A stretch of 37,671 nt of DNA, taken from Caulobacter sp. AP07 (GTDB lineage Bacteria > Pseudomonadota > Alphaproteobacteria > Caulobacterales > Caulobacteraceae). The stretch lies in NCBI RefSeq assembly GCF_000281955.1, contig NZ_AKKF01000172.1, forward strand, positions 1-37,671, read 5' to 3'. The position numbers and the translations under genes are program-made. How positions within the stretch are numbered: the first letter of the stretch is position 1; each line of letters opens with the position of its first letter. A model generated the notes under the pieces. It was not told the origin of the DNA, made no database searches, and saw only the letters and a list, made by a program, of their open reading frames with translations. Positions 6,474-14,177 of the stretch are shown piece after piece.

Positions 6474-8471
6474 CTAGGCGAACTCCACCAGCACCTCGTC
6501 GGCGGCCACCGGATCGCCGCCCTTGGCGTTGACGGCCTTGACCACCCCGTCGCGCTCGGCCCGGATGATGTTCTGCATCTTCATGGCTTCCAGCACGCAG
6601 ACCACCTCGCCTTCGCGGACCTGCTGGCCCAGGACCACGTCCATCGACACCACCAGGCCCGGCATCGGCGACAGCACCAGGCGCGAGGTGTCGGCGGCCT
6701 GCTTCTCGGGCAGCTTGTCGTGCAGTTCGGCCGAACGCGGGGTCAGGACCAGCACCAGGGCCTTGGCGGCCCGGTGGCGGATCACGAAGCCCTCGGGGGC
6801 CGGGGTGACCTGGACGGTGAAGGCCTTGCCGTCGAGCTTGCCCTTGAACACCGGCCTGCCCGGACGCCAGTCGAGGGTCTCCAGGTCGATGACGCGGCCT
6901 TCGCCCGGCAGTTCGACGCTCAGATGCTCGGCCTCGCCCGACAGCTTGACCCGCCGCTTGGCGTGGCCGACCGCGACGATCCATTCGGTGCGCACCGGGT
7001 TGGTGAGCCCCGCCTGGGTCGAGCGGGCCCGGGCGGCGTAGACCCGCTGCATGGCCGCGCCGACGGCGGTCATGACGTCAATCTGCTCAGGCGTGGGCGC
7101 CACGCCTTTGAAGCCGTCGGCGAACTCGTCCTTGATGTAGTTGGTCGAGATGACGCCCGAGCGGTAGCGCGCCTGGTCCATCACCGCGGCCAGGAACGGG
7201 ATGTTCTGGCCCAGGCCCTCGATGTGGAAGTCCTCCAGGGCCCGGCCCATGCCGTCGATCGCCGCCAGGCGGGTCGGGGCCCAGGTGCAGAGCTTGGAGA
7301 TCATCGGGTCGTAGTACATCGAGATCTCGTCGCCCTCGCGCACCCCGGCGTCGTTGCGCACGGTGTAGCCTTCATGCTGTCCCTCCGCCGGAGGGGCGTA
7401 ACGGACCAGGCGGCCGATGCTGGGCAGGAACTTGCGGTAGGGGTCCTCGGCGTAGATCCGGCTCTCGATGGCCCAGCCGTTGATCTTCAGGTCCTTCTGT
7501 TCGAAGGCCAGCTTCTCGCCCCAGGCGCTGCGGATCATCTGCTCGACCAGGTCCAGGCCGGTGATCAGTTCGGTGACCGGGTGCTCGACCTGCAGGCGGG
7601 TGTTCATCTCCAGGAAGTAGAAGCTCTTGTCCTGGCCGGCCACGAACTCGACCGTGCCGGCGCTGTCGTAGTGGACCGCCTGGGCCAGGGCGACGGCCTG
7701 GGCGCCCATGGCCGCCCGGGTCGCCGCGTCGAGCAGCGGGCTCGGCGCCTCCTCGATGACCTTCTGGTTGCGGCGCTGGATCGAGCATTCGCGCTCGAAC
7801 AGGTGGACGACGTTGCCGTGCTTGTCGCCCAGCACCTGGATCTCGATGTGGCGCGGGCTCTCGATGAACTTCTCGATGAAGATCCGGTCGTCGCCGAACG
7901 CCCCGGCCGCCTCAGCGCGGACGGCGGGGAAGCCTTCCTCGACGTCCTTGCGGTTCCAGGCCACGCGGATGCCCTTGCCGCCGCCGCCGGCCGAAGCCTT
8001 GATCATCACCGGATAGCCGATCTGCTCGGCGATCGTCACGGCGTGGGCGGTGTCGTCGATCTCGCCGATGTGGCCCGGCACGCAGGAGACGCCGGCCTTC
8101 TGGGCGAACTTCTTGCTCTCGATCTTGTCGCCCATCGCCGAGATCGCGCCCGGGTTGGGGCCGATGAACACGATGCCCTCGTCGGCGCAGCGCTGGGCGA
8201 ATTCGGCCTTCTCGGACAGGAAGCCGAAGCCCGGATGCACCGCTTCCGCGCCGGTCTGCTTGCAGGCGGCGATGATCTTGTCGGCCACCAGGTAGGACTG
8301 GTTGGCCGGGGCCGGACCGATGTGCACGGTCTCGTCGGCCATCTCGACGGCCAGGCTGTCGGCGTCGGCGTCGGAATAGACCACGACCGTCTTGATGCCC
8401 AGGCGGCGGCAGGTCTTGATCACCCGCACCGCGATCTCGCCCCGATTGGCGATCAGCAGCTTCTTGAACAT
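6474..8471 (-). CDS. pccA: propionyl-CoA carboxylase, biotin-carrying alpha subunit
   Basis: Biotin-dependent acyl-CoA carboxylase alpha chain, 665 residues. Residues 1-450 are the biotin carboxylase: FKKLLIANRGEIAVRV start, the glycine-rich ATP-grasp loop KASAGGGGKGIR, and the EMNTRLQVEHPVTE active-site segment. A middle beta-barrel linker follows, then a biotin carrier domain with EAMKM, whose lysine is near residue 631. The product partners a separate beta subunit, not in this window, to make (S)-methylmalonyl-CoA from propionyl-CoA. Propionyl rather than methylcrotonyl or acetyl specificity is inferred from length and overall similarity, including the RYRSGVISTNYIKDEF region, and is less sure than the family. 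AGGGGA precedes the ATG at good spacing. Confidence 0.88.
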   Translation of the reverse strand: MFKKLLIANRGEIAVRVIKTCRRLGIKTVVVYSDADADSLAVEMADETVHIGPAPANQSYLVADKIIAACKQTGAEAVHPGFGFLSEKAEFAQRCADEGIVFIGPNPGAISAMGDKIESKKFAQKAGVSCVPGHIGEIDDTAHAVTIAEQIGYPVMIKASAGGGGKGIRVAWNRKDVEEGFPAVRAEAAGAFGDDRIFIEKFIESPRHIEIQVLGDKHGNVVHLFERECSIQRRNQKVIEEAPSPLLDAATRAAMGAQAVALAQAVHYDSAGTVEFVAGQDKSFYFLEMNTRLQVEHPVTELITGLDLVEQMIRSAWGEKLAFEQKDLKINGWAIESRIYAEDPYRKFLPSIGRLVRYAPPAEGQHEGYTVRNDAGVREGDEISMYYDPMISKLCTWAPTRLAAIDGMGRALEDFHIEGLGQNIPFLAAVMDQARYRSGVISTNYIKDEFADGFKGVAPTPEQIDVMTAVGAAMQRVYAARARSTQAGLTNPVRTEWIVAVGHAKRRVKLSGEAEHLSVELPGEGRVIDLETLDWRPGRPVFKGKLDGKAFTVQVTPAPEGFVIRHRAAKALVLVLTPRSAELHDKLPEKQAADTSRLVLSPMPGLVVSMDVVLGQQVREGEVVCVLEAMKMQNIIRAERDGVVKAVNAKGGDPVAADEVLVEFA

Positions 8472-8563
8472 CAGGCCATCCCCTACGCGCTTCTCGTGTC
8501 TCGTTGGACACGGACTAGCAGGCCGTCAGAGGTTTGCAACGGCGCCGCGGCGTGACACTATTC

Positions 8564-8580
8564 ATGACACCGGTTTCCAT
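8564..8580. promoter_or_regulatory. candidate LacI-type operator half-site in the pccA/8771 intergenic region
   Basis: The 299-base gap between divergent pccA and the secreted GlcG-like gene (8472-8770) holds ATGACACCGGTTTCCAT, an imperfect palindrome around CCGG. It shares the 11-base string ATGACACCGGT with the operator-like site at 35120, which is upstream of the pectate lyase. CG-centred palindromes of this kind are typical of LacI/GalR regulators. Otherwise I see no gene in the gap. Confidence 0.35.
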
Positions 8581-8770
8581 AGAGGGCCGAGGGGGAGTGA
8601 CGTAGGGTGAGGGTACAAGGCTCCGACCGGTTGCCTGGCGCGAGCGCGGCGGCGCGGCGATGAATGATTCCGACCCCACGCGCCCCTCGATCCTCGACCG
8701 CCGGATCGTCGGCTCGGCGATCCTTTCCCCCAGCCCCTGTCCTGACCGCCTGATCCAAAGGAACCCCTCG

Positions 8771-9277
8771 ATGTCCCGTAAAGCCACGCTCGCCCTGATC
8801 GCCCTTGGTGCCGCCCTCGTCGCCAGCCCCGCCCTCGCCCAGACCGCGCCCGCCGCCGTGCCCGCCGCGCCGCAGGCTCCGCCCTACGGCCGCGCCGTGA
8901 CCCTGGCCGAGGCCAAGACCGTCGTGGCGGCCGCCGAGGCCGAGGCTCGCAAGCAGGGCTGGCTGATGGTGATCACCGTGGTCGAGCCGAACGGCGCCCT
9001 GGTGATGAGCGAGAAGATGGACGGGGCGCAGTACGGCTCCAATGACGTGGCCCGGCGCAAGGCCGAGACCAGCGCCAATTTCCGCCGGCCGACCTCCTAT
9101 TTCCAGGAGGCGGTGAAGGGCGGCACGCTGAACGCCATCTTCACCGGCGCCCTGGCCATCGAGGGCGGCGAGCTGCTGATCATCGACGGCAAGATCGCCG
9201 GGGCGATCGGAGCCTCGGGCGGTTCCGGCGCCCAGGACGGCCTGATCGCCCGGGCCGGCGCGGCGGCGGTGAAGTAA
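8771..9277 (+). CDS. secreted GlcG/HbpS-like (DUF336) protein
   Basis: A 168-residue exported protein. Residues 1-24 form a Sec signal peptide ending SPALAQ. The rest is a GlcG/HbpS fold: LTLAEAK-like start (VTLAEAKTVVAAAEAEARKQGW), VITVVEPNGALVMSEKMDGA, KAETSANFRRPT, then GGELLIIDGKIAGAIGASGGSGAQDG near the end. Relatives bind haem in Streptomyces HbpS or sit in glycolate and diol operons, and many periplasmic members are of unknown function. The ATG at 8771 is chosen because AAGGAA precedes it and the signal peptide begins there; an upstream in-frame ATG at 8660 would bury the signal. A palindromic repeat at 9293-9325 separates it from the convergent gene. Confidence 0.85.
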   Translation: MSRKATLALIALGAALVASPALAQTAPAAVPAAPQAPPYGRAVTLAEAKTVVAAAEAEARKQGWLMVITVVEPNGALVMSEKMDGAQYGSNDVARRKAETSANFRRPTSYFQEAVKGGTLNAIFTGALAIEGGELLIIDGKIAGAIGASGGSGAQDGLIARAGAAAVK

Positions 9278-9292
9278 CGCTCCCCCAAACGT

Positions 9293-9325
9293 CCGTCATC
9301 CCCCGACTTGTTCGGGGGATGACGG
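9293..9325. repeat. solo hairpin of the GTCATCCCCCG repeat family
   Basis: A near-perfect hairpin: CCGTCATCCCCCGA, a CTTGT-type loop, and TCGGGGGATGACGG. It lies between two convergent genes and could terminate both. Its arms are the same as the outer parts of the 95-bp and 89-bp composite elements at 15488 and 28031. Confidence 0.75.
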
Positions 9326-9336
9326 ATGAGGGTGGG

Positions 9337-9912
9337 TCAGCCTTCCAACTCCTTGGCGAACATCGCCACGTATTCGTCGTGCGCCGCGCCGGCTTCCGGG
9401 GCGACCAGGCGGCAGATCGCGGCGCTGAACGTCACCGGAGACGTGCCCGCGGCGGTGACGAGCCGGCCGTCGGTCACCGCCTTGGCGGTGTCGACATAGC
9501 CGTCGGCCCCGGCATAGTCGGGCGCGGTCTTGGCCAGCCAGTCCGCGCCGTTCGAGGTGTGGGCCTTGCCGGTCAGCAGGCCGGCCCGGGCGGCGGCGAC
9601 CGTGCCGGCGCAGATCGCGCCGATGATCTTGCCGTCGGCCTGGGCCTGGCGCAGCAGGCTGAACAGCGCCTCATCCCGGTATTCGACCCAGGCGTCCGAG
9701 CCGATCAGCAGCAGCACGTCGGCGTCGGCCAGCACCGGGTCGGAAAACTTGTAGTCGGCCGCCGCCAGCACCCCGCCCATCGAGGTCTGCGGCTCGCCGT
9801 CCGGCGTGGCGATCTCGACCTGGACGCCATAGTAGCCACGCAGGGCCGGCAGCACCTGCCCGGCCTCCCAGTCGGCCCAGCCCGGTTGCAGGAAAGCGAC
9901 GGCGACGGTCAT
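9337..9912 (-). CDS. DJ-1/PfpI family protein
   Basis: A 191-residue cytoplasmic protein with the DJ-1/PfpI (class I glutamine amidotransferase-like) fold. C101 in IIGAICAGT is the nucleophile-elbow cysteine, and the MTVAVAFLQPGWADWEAG start holds the acidic residue that usually supports it. Family members act as glyoxalases, deglycases, chaperones or proteases, and the sequence alone does not decide among them. AAAGGA lies at good distance before the ATG at 9912. It stands alone on this strand, next to msrB in divergent orientation; both could serve in repair of oxidised or modified proteins, which is inference only. Confidence 0.85.
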   Translation of the reverse strand: MTVAVAFLQPGWADWEAGQVLPALRGYYGVQVEIATPDGEPQTSMGGVLAAADYKFSDPVLADADVLLLIGSDAWVEYRDEALFSLLRQAQADGKIIGAICAGTVAAARAGLLTGKAHTSNGADWLAKTAPDYAGADGYVDTAKAVTDGRLVTAAGTSPVTFSAAICRLVAPEAGAAHDEYVAMFAKELEG

Positions 9913-10046
9913 GGGAAAATCCTTTCAGCGACTCGGAAATGAACGCGACGAGCCGCTTCTATGCTCCGCCGCGCCAAGATCTGTCAGCATGTTGTCACGA
10001 GGCCCACCCCTATCGTTCGCGCTCCCGAGATCCTAGATTGTAGCCC

Positions 10047-10529
10047 ATGACCGACACCGCCAACCTTTCCGCCACGGGCTTCGACCTGACCCCGCCGACC
10101 GAGCCCGAGCGCCTGCGCCTCGAGGCCGACCTGACGGCCGAGGAGGCCCGCGTCCTGCTGCACCACGGCACCGAGGCCCCGTTCTGCGGCGGCCTGCTGG
10201 GCGAGAAAAGCCCCGGCGTCTATTGCTGTCGCGAATGCGGCCTGCCGCTGTTCGAGCACCGGACCAAGTTCGAGAGCGGCACCGGCTGGCCCAGCTTCTA
10301 CGCCCCGTTCGACGAGGCCCACGTCAAGGAGGTGCGCGACACCTCCTACGGCATGCTGCGCATCGAGAGCCGCTGCGCCCGCTGCGACAGCCACCAGGGC
10401 CACGTGTTCCCCGACGGCCCGGCCCCGACCCGGCTGCGCTACTGCATCAATTCGGTGTCGCTGCAGTTCGTGAAGGCCGGCGATCCCCTGCCCGATCCGC
10501 TGCATCGCGGCGACAAGGTCGCGACCTAG
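10047..10529 (+). CDS. msrB: peptide-methionine (R)-S-oxide reductase MsrB
   Basis: Reduces methionine-R-sulfoxide in proteins back to methionine. The 160-residue product carries both structural zinc pairs, C61-x2-C64 (CRECG) and C110-x2-C113 (CARCD), the substrate segment SGTGWPSFY, HQGHVF, and the catalytic cysteine C133 in RYCINSVSLQF. No signal peptide, so it is cytoplasmic. A strong hairpin at 10536-10567 follows seven bases after the stop. No MsrA domain is fused to it. Confidence 0.96.
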   Translation: MTDTANLSATGFDLTPPTEPERLRLEADLTAEEARVLLHHGTEAPFCGGLLGEKSPGVYCCRECGLPLFEHRTKFESGTGWPSFYAPFDEAHVKEVRDTSYGMLRIESRCARCDSHQGHVFPDGPAPTRLRYCINSVSLQFVKAGDPLPDPLHRGDKVAT

Positions 10530-10535
10530 AAAACG

Positions 10536-10567
10536 CCGCTCGTCCCGACCCACGCCGGGACGAGCGG
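10536..10567. terminator. bidirectional terminator between msrB and the GH18-like gene
   Basis: CCGCTCGTCCCG and CGGGACGAGCGG make a 12-bp perfect stem with an 8-base loop between two convergent genes. On the minus strand it is followed by CGTTTTC, so it fits best as the terminator of the GH18-like gene. Confidence 0.7.
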
Positions 10568-10577
10568 AAACAGGGGT

Positions 10578-11498
10578 TCAGGCGTCCACCGTCGCCTTGG
10601 CCGTCGACCCGACGCCCAGGCCGGCGTTGATCGCCGCGGCGTAGTCGGACGGCTGGGGCGCGCCCGAACCGTCCGACGCCTCGGTCGACCAGATGCCGCC
10701 GCTGTTCCACAGGAAGCCGCCGGTGATCCCGGTTCCGGCCAGGCCCGCGAAGGTCTGCTCCAGCGAGGCCGGGTCGCCGCCGTCGGCCCCGAGCACGCCG
10801 TAGCCCGGAACGATGAAGGCGTAGGCGTCGGCCACGCCGGTCCCGGGCGTGTCCTGCACCGCCTGGGCCCACTCGGTCGGCGAATTGCCCCCGCCGCCCG
10901 CATAGCACTGCAGGTTCATCCACTTCACCAGCTGGGTCCCGGCCTCCGTGTAGACCCGGGTCAGGCAGCCGGTCCAGAAACTGGTCGCCGTGTACGGACA
11001 ATAGGTGGCGAACAGCCCCAGCGACCCGACGTCCTGGGTCAGGGTGACGATCATCGCCTGGTCCTGGGCGGTGTAGTCGCCCTCATAGTCGAAATCGACG
11101 CCGGTGACGCCGAAGGTCGACTTCAGGACCGCCAGATTGGCCTTCACCTGGTCGCGCGAGGCCAGCCAGGCGGTGAAGTCGCTGGTGGTGCCCCAGGCGC
11201 CCACCGAGACCAGCAGGTCGCGCACGCTGCCGCCGGTCATCAGGGCCGAGATCAGTTGCGGGAAGTCGGGATTGACGCCGCTCTTGTTGTCCGTCGCGTA
11301 CTGGATCTGGCCGCCGCTGACGAACAGGGTGTCGTTCAGATAGAGGTCGCCGCCGGCGTGGATGTGGATCGACCACAGGATCACCGTGGTGATCCCCGCG
11401 TTCAGTTGCTGGACCTGGGTGGCGTAGGGCACGGGGGGATTGGGATAGCCGTCCTGGAACAGGCCGTTGCCGTAGATGGCGATGGGATAGGCCGACAT
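10578..11498 (-). CDS. GH18-like (chitinase-fold) protein
   Basis: A 306-residue protein with a TIM-barrel glycosidase look. GVDFDYEG at residues 134-140 matches the core of the GH18 active-site motif (family D-G-x-D-x-D-x-E; here the first Asp is Thr132 but D135, D137 and E139 are kept). VTGVDFDYE follows the LLVSVGAWG strand, as in chitinases and related chitin-binding lectin-like proteins, and a late FLWNSGGIWST strand sits where GH18 proteins have their substrate tryptophan. No signal peptide is visible, so it may be cytoplasmic or use another route. A GGAGG Shine-Dalgarno precedes the ATG. Substrate not predictable. Confidence 0.7.
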   Translation of the reverse strand: MSAYPIAIYGNGLFQDGYPNPPVPYATQVQQLNAGITTVILWSIHIHAGGDLYLNDTLFVSGGQIQYATDNKSGVNPDFPQLISALMTGGSVRDLLVSVGAWGTTSDFTAWLASRDQVKANLAVLKSTFGVTGVDFDYEGDYTAQDQAMIVTLTQDVGSLGLFATYCPYTATSFWTGCLTRVYTEAGTQLVKWMNLQCYAGGGGNSPTEWAQAVQDTPGTGVADAYAFIVPGYGVLGADGGDPASLEQTFAGLAGTGITGGFLWNSGGIWSTEASDGSGAPQPSDYAAAINAGLGVGSTAKATVDA

Positions 11499-11543
11499 GG
11501 AAAAGCCTCCGGCTCGGGATGAGCGGCGGGAGGTTAGCGCGAC

Positions 11544-11565
11544 AAATACACTCTTGAGTGTATTT
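11544..11565 (-). terminator. AT-rich palindrome after the 11571-11990 gene
   Basis: AAATACACTC-TT-GAGTGTATTT: two perfect 10-base arms, starting five bases beyond the stop of the upstream minus-strand gene. On the minus strand it ends TTTGT, so a terminator is likely. It also lies 46 bases ahead of the next ATG (11498), so an operator role for the GH18-like gene cannot be excluded. Confidence 0.5.
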
Positions 11566-11570
11566 TTTGA

Positions 11571-11990
11571 TCACTCTCGCGTGACGAGGTTTCCGCCTTC
11601 AGTGACCATCGGCACGCTGTAGGTCAGGTAGCCGCGCTCGACCATGCGCCGCATGGCCTCGTAGACCTCGGCCAGTTCCTCGTAGGCGCCGCGCAGGGCG
11701 GCCAGCCGCGCCGTCTGTTCCGGGGTGATGGCCGAGGCGGTCTCGGTCATGGCCACGGCCTCGGCCACCCAGCGGGACCGGGCCAGGGCGGCGGCGACCG
11801 CCAGGCGCTGGAACTTGCCGGAGTCGCTCTTGCCGACCACCTGGGCGATGACCGTGCTGTTGGAGGCGAACGCCGTATAGTCGATCTGCTCCAGATGGCC
11901 GCGCAGACGGCGCTGGGTCTGCGGATCGGTGTCCTGCGGCTCGAAATGATCGTTCGAACGGCGAAAACTCGATGTCACGGTCGAAGACAT
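11571..11990 (-). CDS. hypothetical protein, helical
   Basis: I do not recognise this 139-residue protein. A polar N-terminus (MSSTVTSSFRRSNDHFEPQD) leads into mostly helical sequence. QIDYTAFASNSTVIAQVVGKSDSGKFQRLAVAAALARSRWVAEAV in the middle, then two helices rich in Ala/Glu/Arg (TARLAALRGAYEELAEVYEAM). No signal peptide or membrane segment. GGAG stands six bases before the ATG at 11990, and codon use matches its neighbours, so it is very probably real. A palindrome that may end its transcript follows directly. Confidence 0.65.
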   Translation of the reverse strand: MSSTVTSSFRRSNDHFEPQDTDPQTQRRLRGHLEQIDYTAFASNSTVIAQVVGKSDSGKFQRLAVAAALARSRWVAEAVAMTETASAITPEQTARLAALRGAYEELAEVYEAMRRMVERGYLTYSVPMVTEGGNLVTRE

Positions 11991-12170
11991 GACGAACTCC
12001 GATGACGCCCGCCATGTTGACGGACGTGCGAAAACTCTGCGCCAACAGCCTTAACGGCCCATTGAGAAGCTTCAGCGCGGACGGCGGACCCCACGCTTGC
12101 CGGGGCGGCGCGCGAGGCTCATGCTGATCCTTGGGGGCACGGATTTTGGGGGCGCGGATTGGAGACCGTC

Positions 12171-12614
12171 ATGGACGTCCGCCTTCTGCTGCTCGGCATG
12201 ATTGGCGTCACCGCCTGCGCGGCGGCGCCGGCCGCCCCGACGGCGCTGGCGCGCGGCGGTCCCGTGGCGCTGGGCGCCGCCCCCGTCCGCCTCGAACTCC
12301 CGCTCAGTCCCGCCCTGCGCGATAAGGCCGCGTCCGGAAGCCGGTTGCGCCTGGCGCTCGGCCAGTTCACCGCCGCCGCCCAGCCGGGCGTGCTCTACCG
12401 CGTCAGCCTTGAGGGCGATCCGGGTCCGGCGCTCGGCTACGTCAACTTCTACAATGTCGTCACCGGGGGACCGACCGAATTCAGCTTCGAGGCCACCGAG
12501 CCCCTGGCTCGCGCGGCGAAGGCCGGCCGGGTCGTCGTCGTGATCACGCCGGTGGGAACGCCCAACCCCGACGCCGGGGCCGGGATCGGCCGCATCGAGG
12601 TTTTCGCCCATTGA
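12171..12614 (+). CDS. lipoprotein homologous to the tyrosinase C-terminal domain
   Basis: A 147-residue predicted lipoprotein: a short hydrophobic signal with lipobox VTAC at C16. The mature part aligns along its length with the C-terminal beta-domain of the tyrosinase encoded 75 bases downstream. Matching blocks are QPGVLYRVSLEG/QPEVLFRVEIQA, LGYVNFYNVV/VGFLNFFDAV, EFSFEATEPL/FFSFDIGDAV and VVITPVGTP/VTLTPVGKG, with the same ending (IGRIEVF/VGSVRVI). In plant-type polyphenol oxidases this domain covers the copper site. A separate copy tethered to a membrane may act as a chaperone, inhibitor or docking partner of the enzyme; that is inference. GGAGA precedes the ATG at 12171. Confidence 0.8.
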   Translation: MDVRLLLLGMIGVTACAAAPAAPTALARGGPVALGAAPVRLELPLSPALRDKAASGSRLRLALGQFTAAAQPGVLYRVSLEGDPGPALGYVNFYNVVTGGPTEFSFEATEPLARAAKAGRVVVVITPVGTPNPDAGAGIGRIEVFAH

Positions 12615-12689
12615 TTGCGAGCTACTTTTAAGTGCATTAATTCTTCCAGCACGTATGACGGTATCGTCAGCGAACGGGGAGAAGATGCG

Positions 12690-14132
12690 ATGGGTTCGGT
12701 ATCAAGACGCCTGATGATCGCCGGTGGCGCGGCCATTCCCTTCGCCCAATGGTTCGGGGGCCAGGCCTGGGCGCAGGGGGTCTCCATCCGCCGCGACCTG
12801 TCCACGCCGGGCGGCCAGGCCGACCTCCAGAAGTACGCCAAGGCGGTCAAGATCCTGACAGCGCTGCCCGAGAGCGACCCGCGCGGCTGGATGTTCCAGT
12901 GGTACATCCACGCCGTGCGCGGCGACCGCACCAAGGCCGCCGAGCTCGCCCGCGTCTATCCGGCGCCCAGCCCGCAACGGCAGCTGGCCCAGGATTCCTG
13001 GAGCACCTGCCAGGCGCACGGCCCCGGCACGGTCGAGGACTACTTCCTGCCCTGGCATCGGATGTACGTGTTCTTCATCGAGTCGATCATCAAGAAGACC
13101 TTGAACGACCCGACCTTCGCCATGCCCTACTGGCGCTACACCCAGCCCGCCCAGCGGGCCCTGCCCGCGGCGTTCCGGCAACCGGGTTCGCCGACCCTGG
13201 GCACGCTCTACCGGCCCAACCGCAACAGCTGGACGAACGCCGGCTCCCCGATCGACCAGGGCGTGGTCCCCTCGCCGCTCAACACCTCGTCCCTGCTGCA
13301 GAAGAGCTACCGCCCCGCCAGCGGCGATCAGGGCTTCTGCATGGGCATCGACTTCAACCTGCACGGTACGGTGCACGTCCAGACCGGCAACGGCGTCGGC
13401 ATGGGCTCGGTCGCCTGGGCCGCCTACGACCCGATCTTCTGGATGCACCACTCCAACATCGACCGCATGTGGGGCAGCTGGAACAAGAACGGCGGCTGCA
13501 ACCCCAGCGACGCCGGCTGGCTGAACAAGACCTTCATCTTCCCCGACGCCAACGGCCAGAAGATCATCGCCAAGGTCGGCGACTTCAAGGCGCTGGCGCC
13601 GCTGAAATACACCTACGACCTCTTCGAGCCCGGGCCGAAGATCGGCGTCTGCCTCAACCGGGTCTTCAAGCTGGCGCAGCTGCCCCATATCGCCCTGGCG
13701 GAGCGCCCCTTCCCGATCGATCCGCTGGGTCCGGTGGCGATCAAGCTTTCGGCGCCCAGGGAGAACGTGCCCAAGGCCAATCTGAAGCTGCTTCAAACGG
13801 CCGGCGCCGCGCGCCCGCGCCTGGTGATCTCGGCGCTTCAGGCCCAGATTCAGCCCGAGGTGCTGTTCCGCGTCGAGATCCAGGCCAACGAAAAGGCCCG
13901 GCCGGTGACCGTCGGCTTCCTGAACTTCTTCGACGCCGTGGCCAGCGAACATGCCGATCACGCCGGCATGGACCAGGGCGGCGACGCGCCGTCGGACAAG
14001 TTCTTCAGCTTCGACATCGGCGACGCGGTCAGGGGCCTCACCAGCGAACCCATCGTGACCCTGACACCGGTCGGAAAGGGCGCGACCGACAGCAAGCCGG
14101 TGGTCGGCTCGGTCCGCGTCATCCAGGGTTAG
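12690..14132 (+). CDS. Tat-exported tyrosinase / polyphenol oxidase
   Basis: Type 3 copper enzyme that would oxidise phenols to o-quinones. The 480-residue product begins with a twin-arginine signal (SRRLMIAGG) ending near QAWAQG, so it is exported folded with its copper. CuA site: H74 (WYIHAV), H110 (CQAHG) and H123 (LPWHRMYVFFIE). CuB site: H225 and H229 (LHGTVH) and H253/H254 in DPIFWMHHSNIDRMW. The C-terminal third (about 345-480) is the polyphenol oxidase C-terminal beta-domain. GGGGAGAAG precedes the ATG at 12690. A perfect 17-bp hairpin ends the transcript. The upstream lipoprotein is a stand-alone copy of the C-terminal domain, so the two probably form an operon and may interact. Physiological substrate unknown. 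Confidence 0.9.
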   Translation: MGSVSRRLMIAGGAAIPFAQWFGGQAWAQGVSIRRDLSTPGGQADLQKYAKAVKILTALPESDPRGWMFQWYIHAVRGDRTKAAELARVYPAPSPQRQLAQDSWSTCQAHGPGTVEDYFLPWHRMYVFFIESIIKKTLNDPTFAMPYWRYTQPAQRALPAAFRQPGSPTLGTLYRPNRNSWTNAGSPIDQGVVPSPLNTSSLLQKSYRPASGDQGFCMGIDFNLHGTVHVQTGNGVGMGSVAWAAYDPIFWMHHSNIDRMWGSWNKNGGCNPSDAGWLNKTFIFPDANGQKIIAKVGDFKALAPLKYTYDLFEPGPKIGVCLNRVFKLAQLPHIALAERPFPIDPLGPVAIKLSAPRENVPKANLKLLQTAGAARPRLVISALQAQIQPEVLFRVEIQANEKARPVTVGFLNFFDAVASEHADHAGMDQGGDAPSDKFFSFDIGDAVRGLTSEPIVTLTPVGKGATDSKPVVGSVRVIQG

Positions 14133-14136
14133 GACC

Positions 14137-14177
14137 AGGCGGAAGCGTTCCTCACGGCGCGAGGAACGCTTCCGCCT
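14137..14177. terminator. strong hairpin between tyrosinase and DUF2461 genes
   Basis: AGGCGGAAGCGTTCCTC and its exact complement form a 17-bp stem around a 7-base loop. It starts five bases after the tyrosinase stop and touches the stop codon of the convergent DUF2461 gene, so it should serve both. No T tract. Confidence 0.75.

Noticed and set aside
12072..12611. 179-codon minus-strand frame opposite the lipoprotein gene
   Set aside because: Gly/Arg-rich shadow translation. The plus-strand lipoprotein has a lipobox and clear homology to the tyrosinase C-terminal domain.
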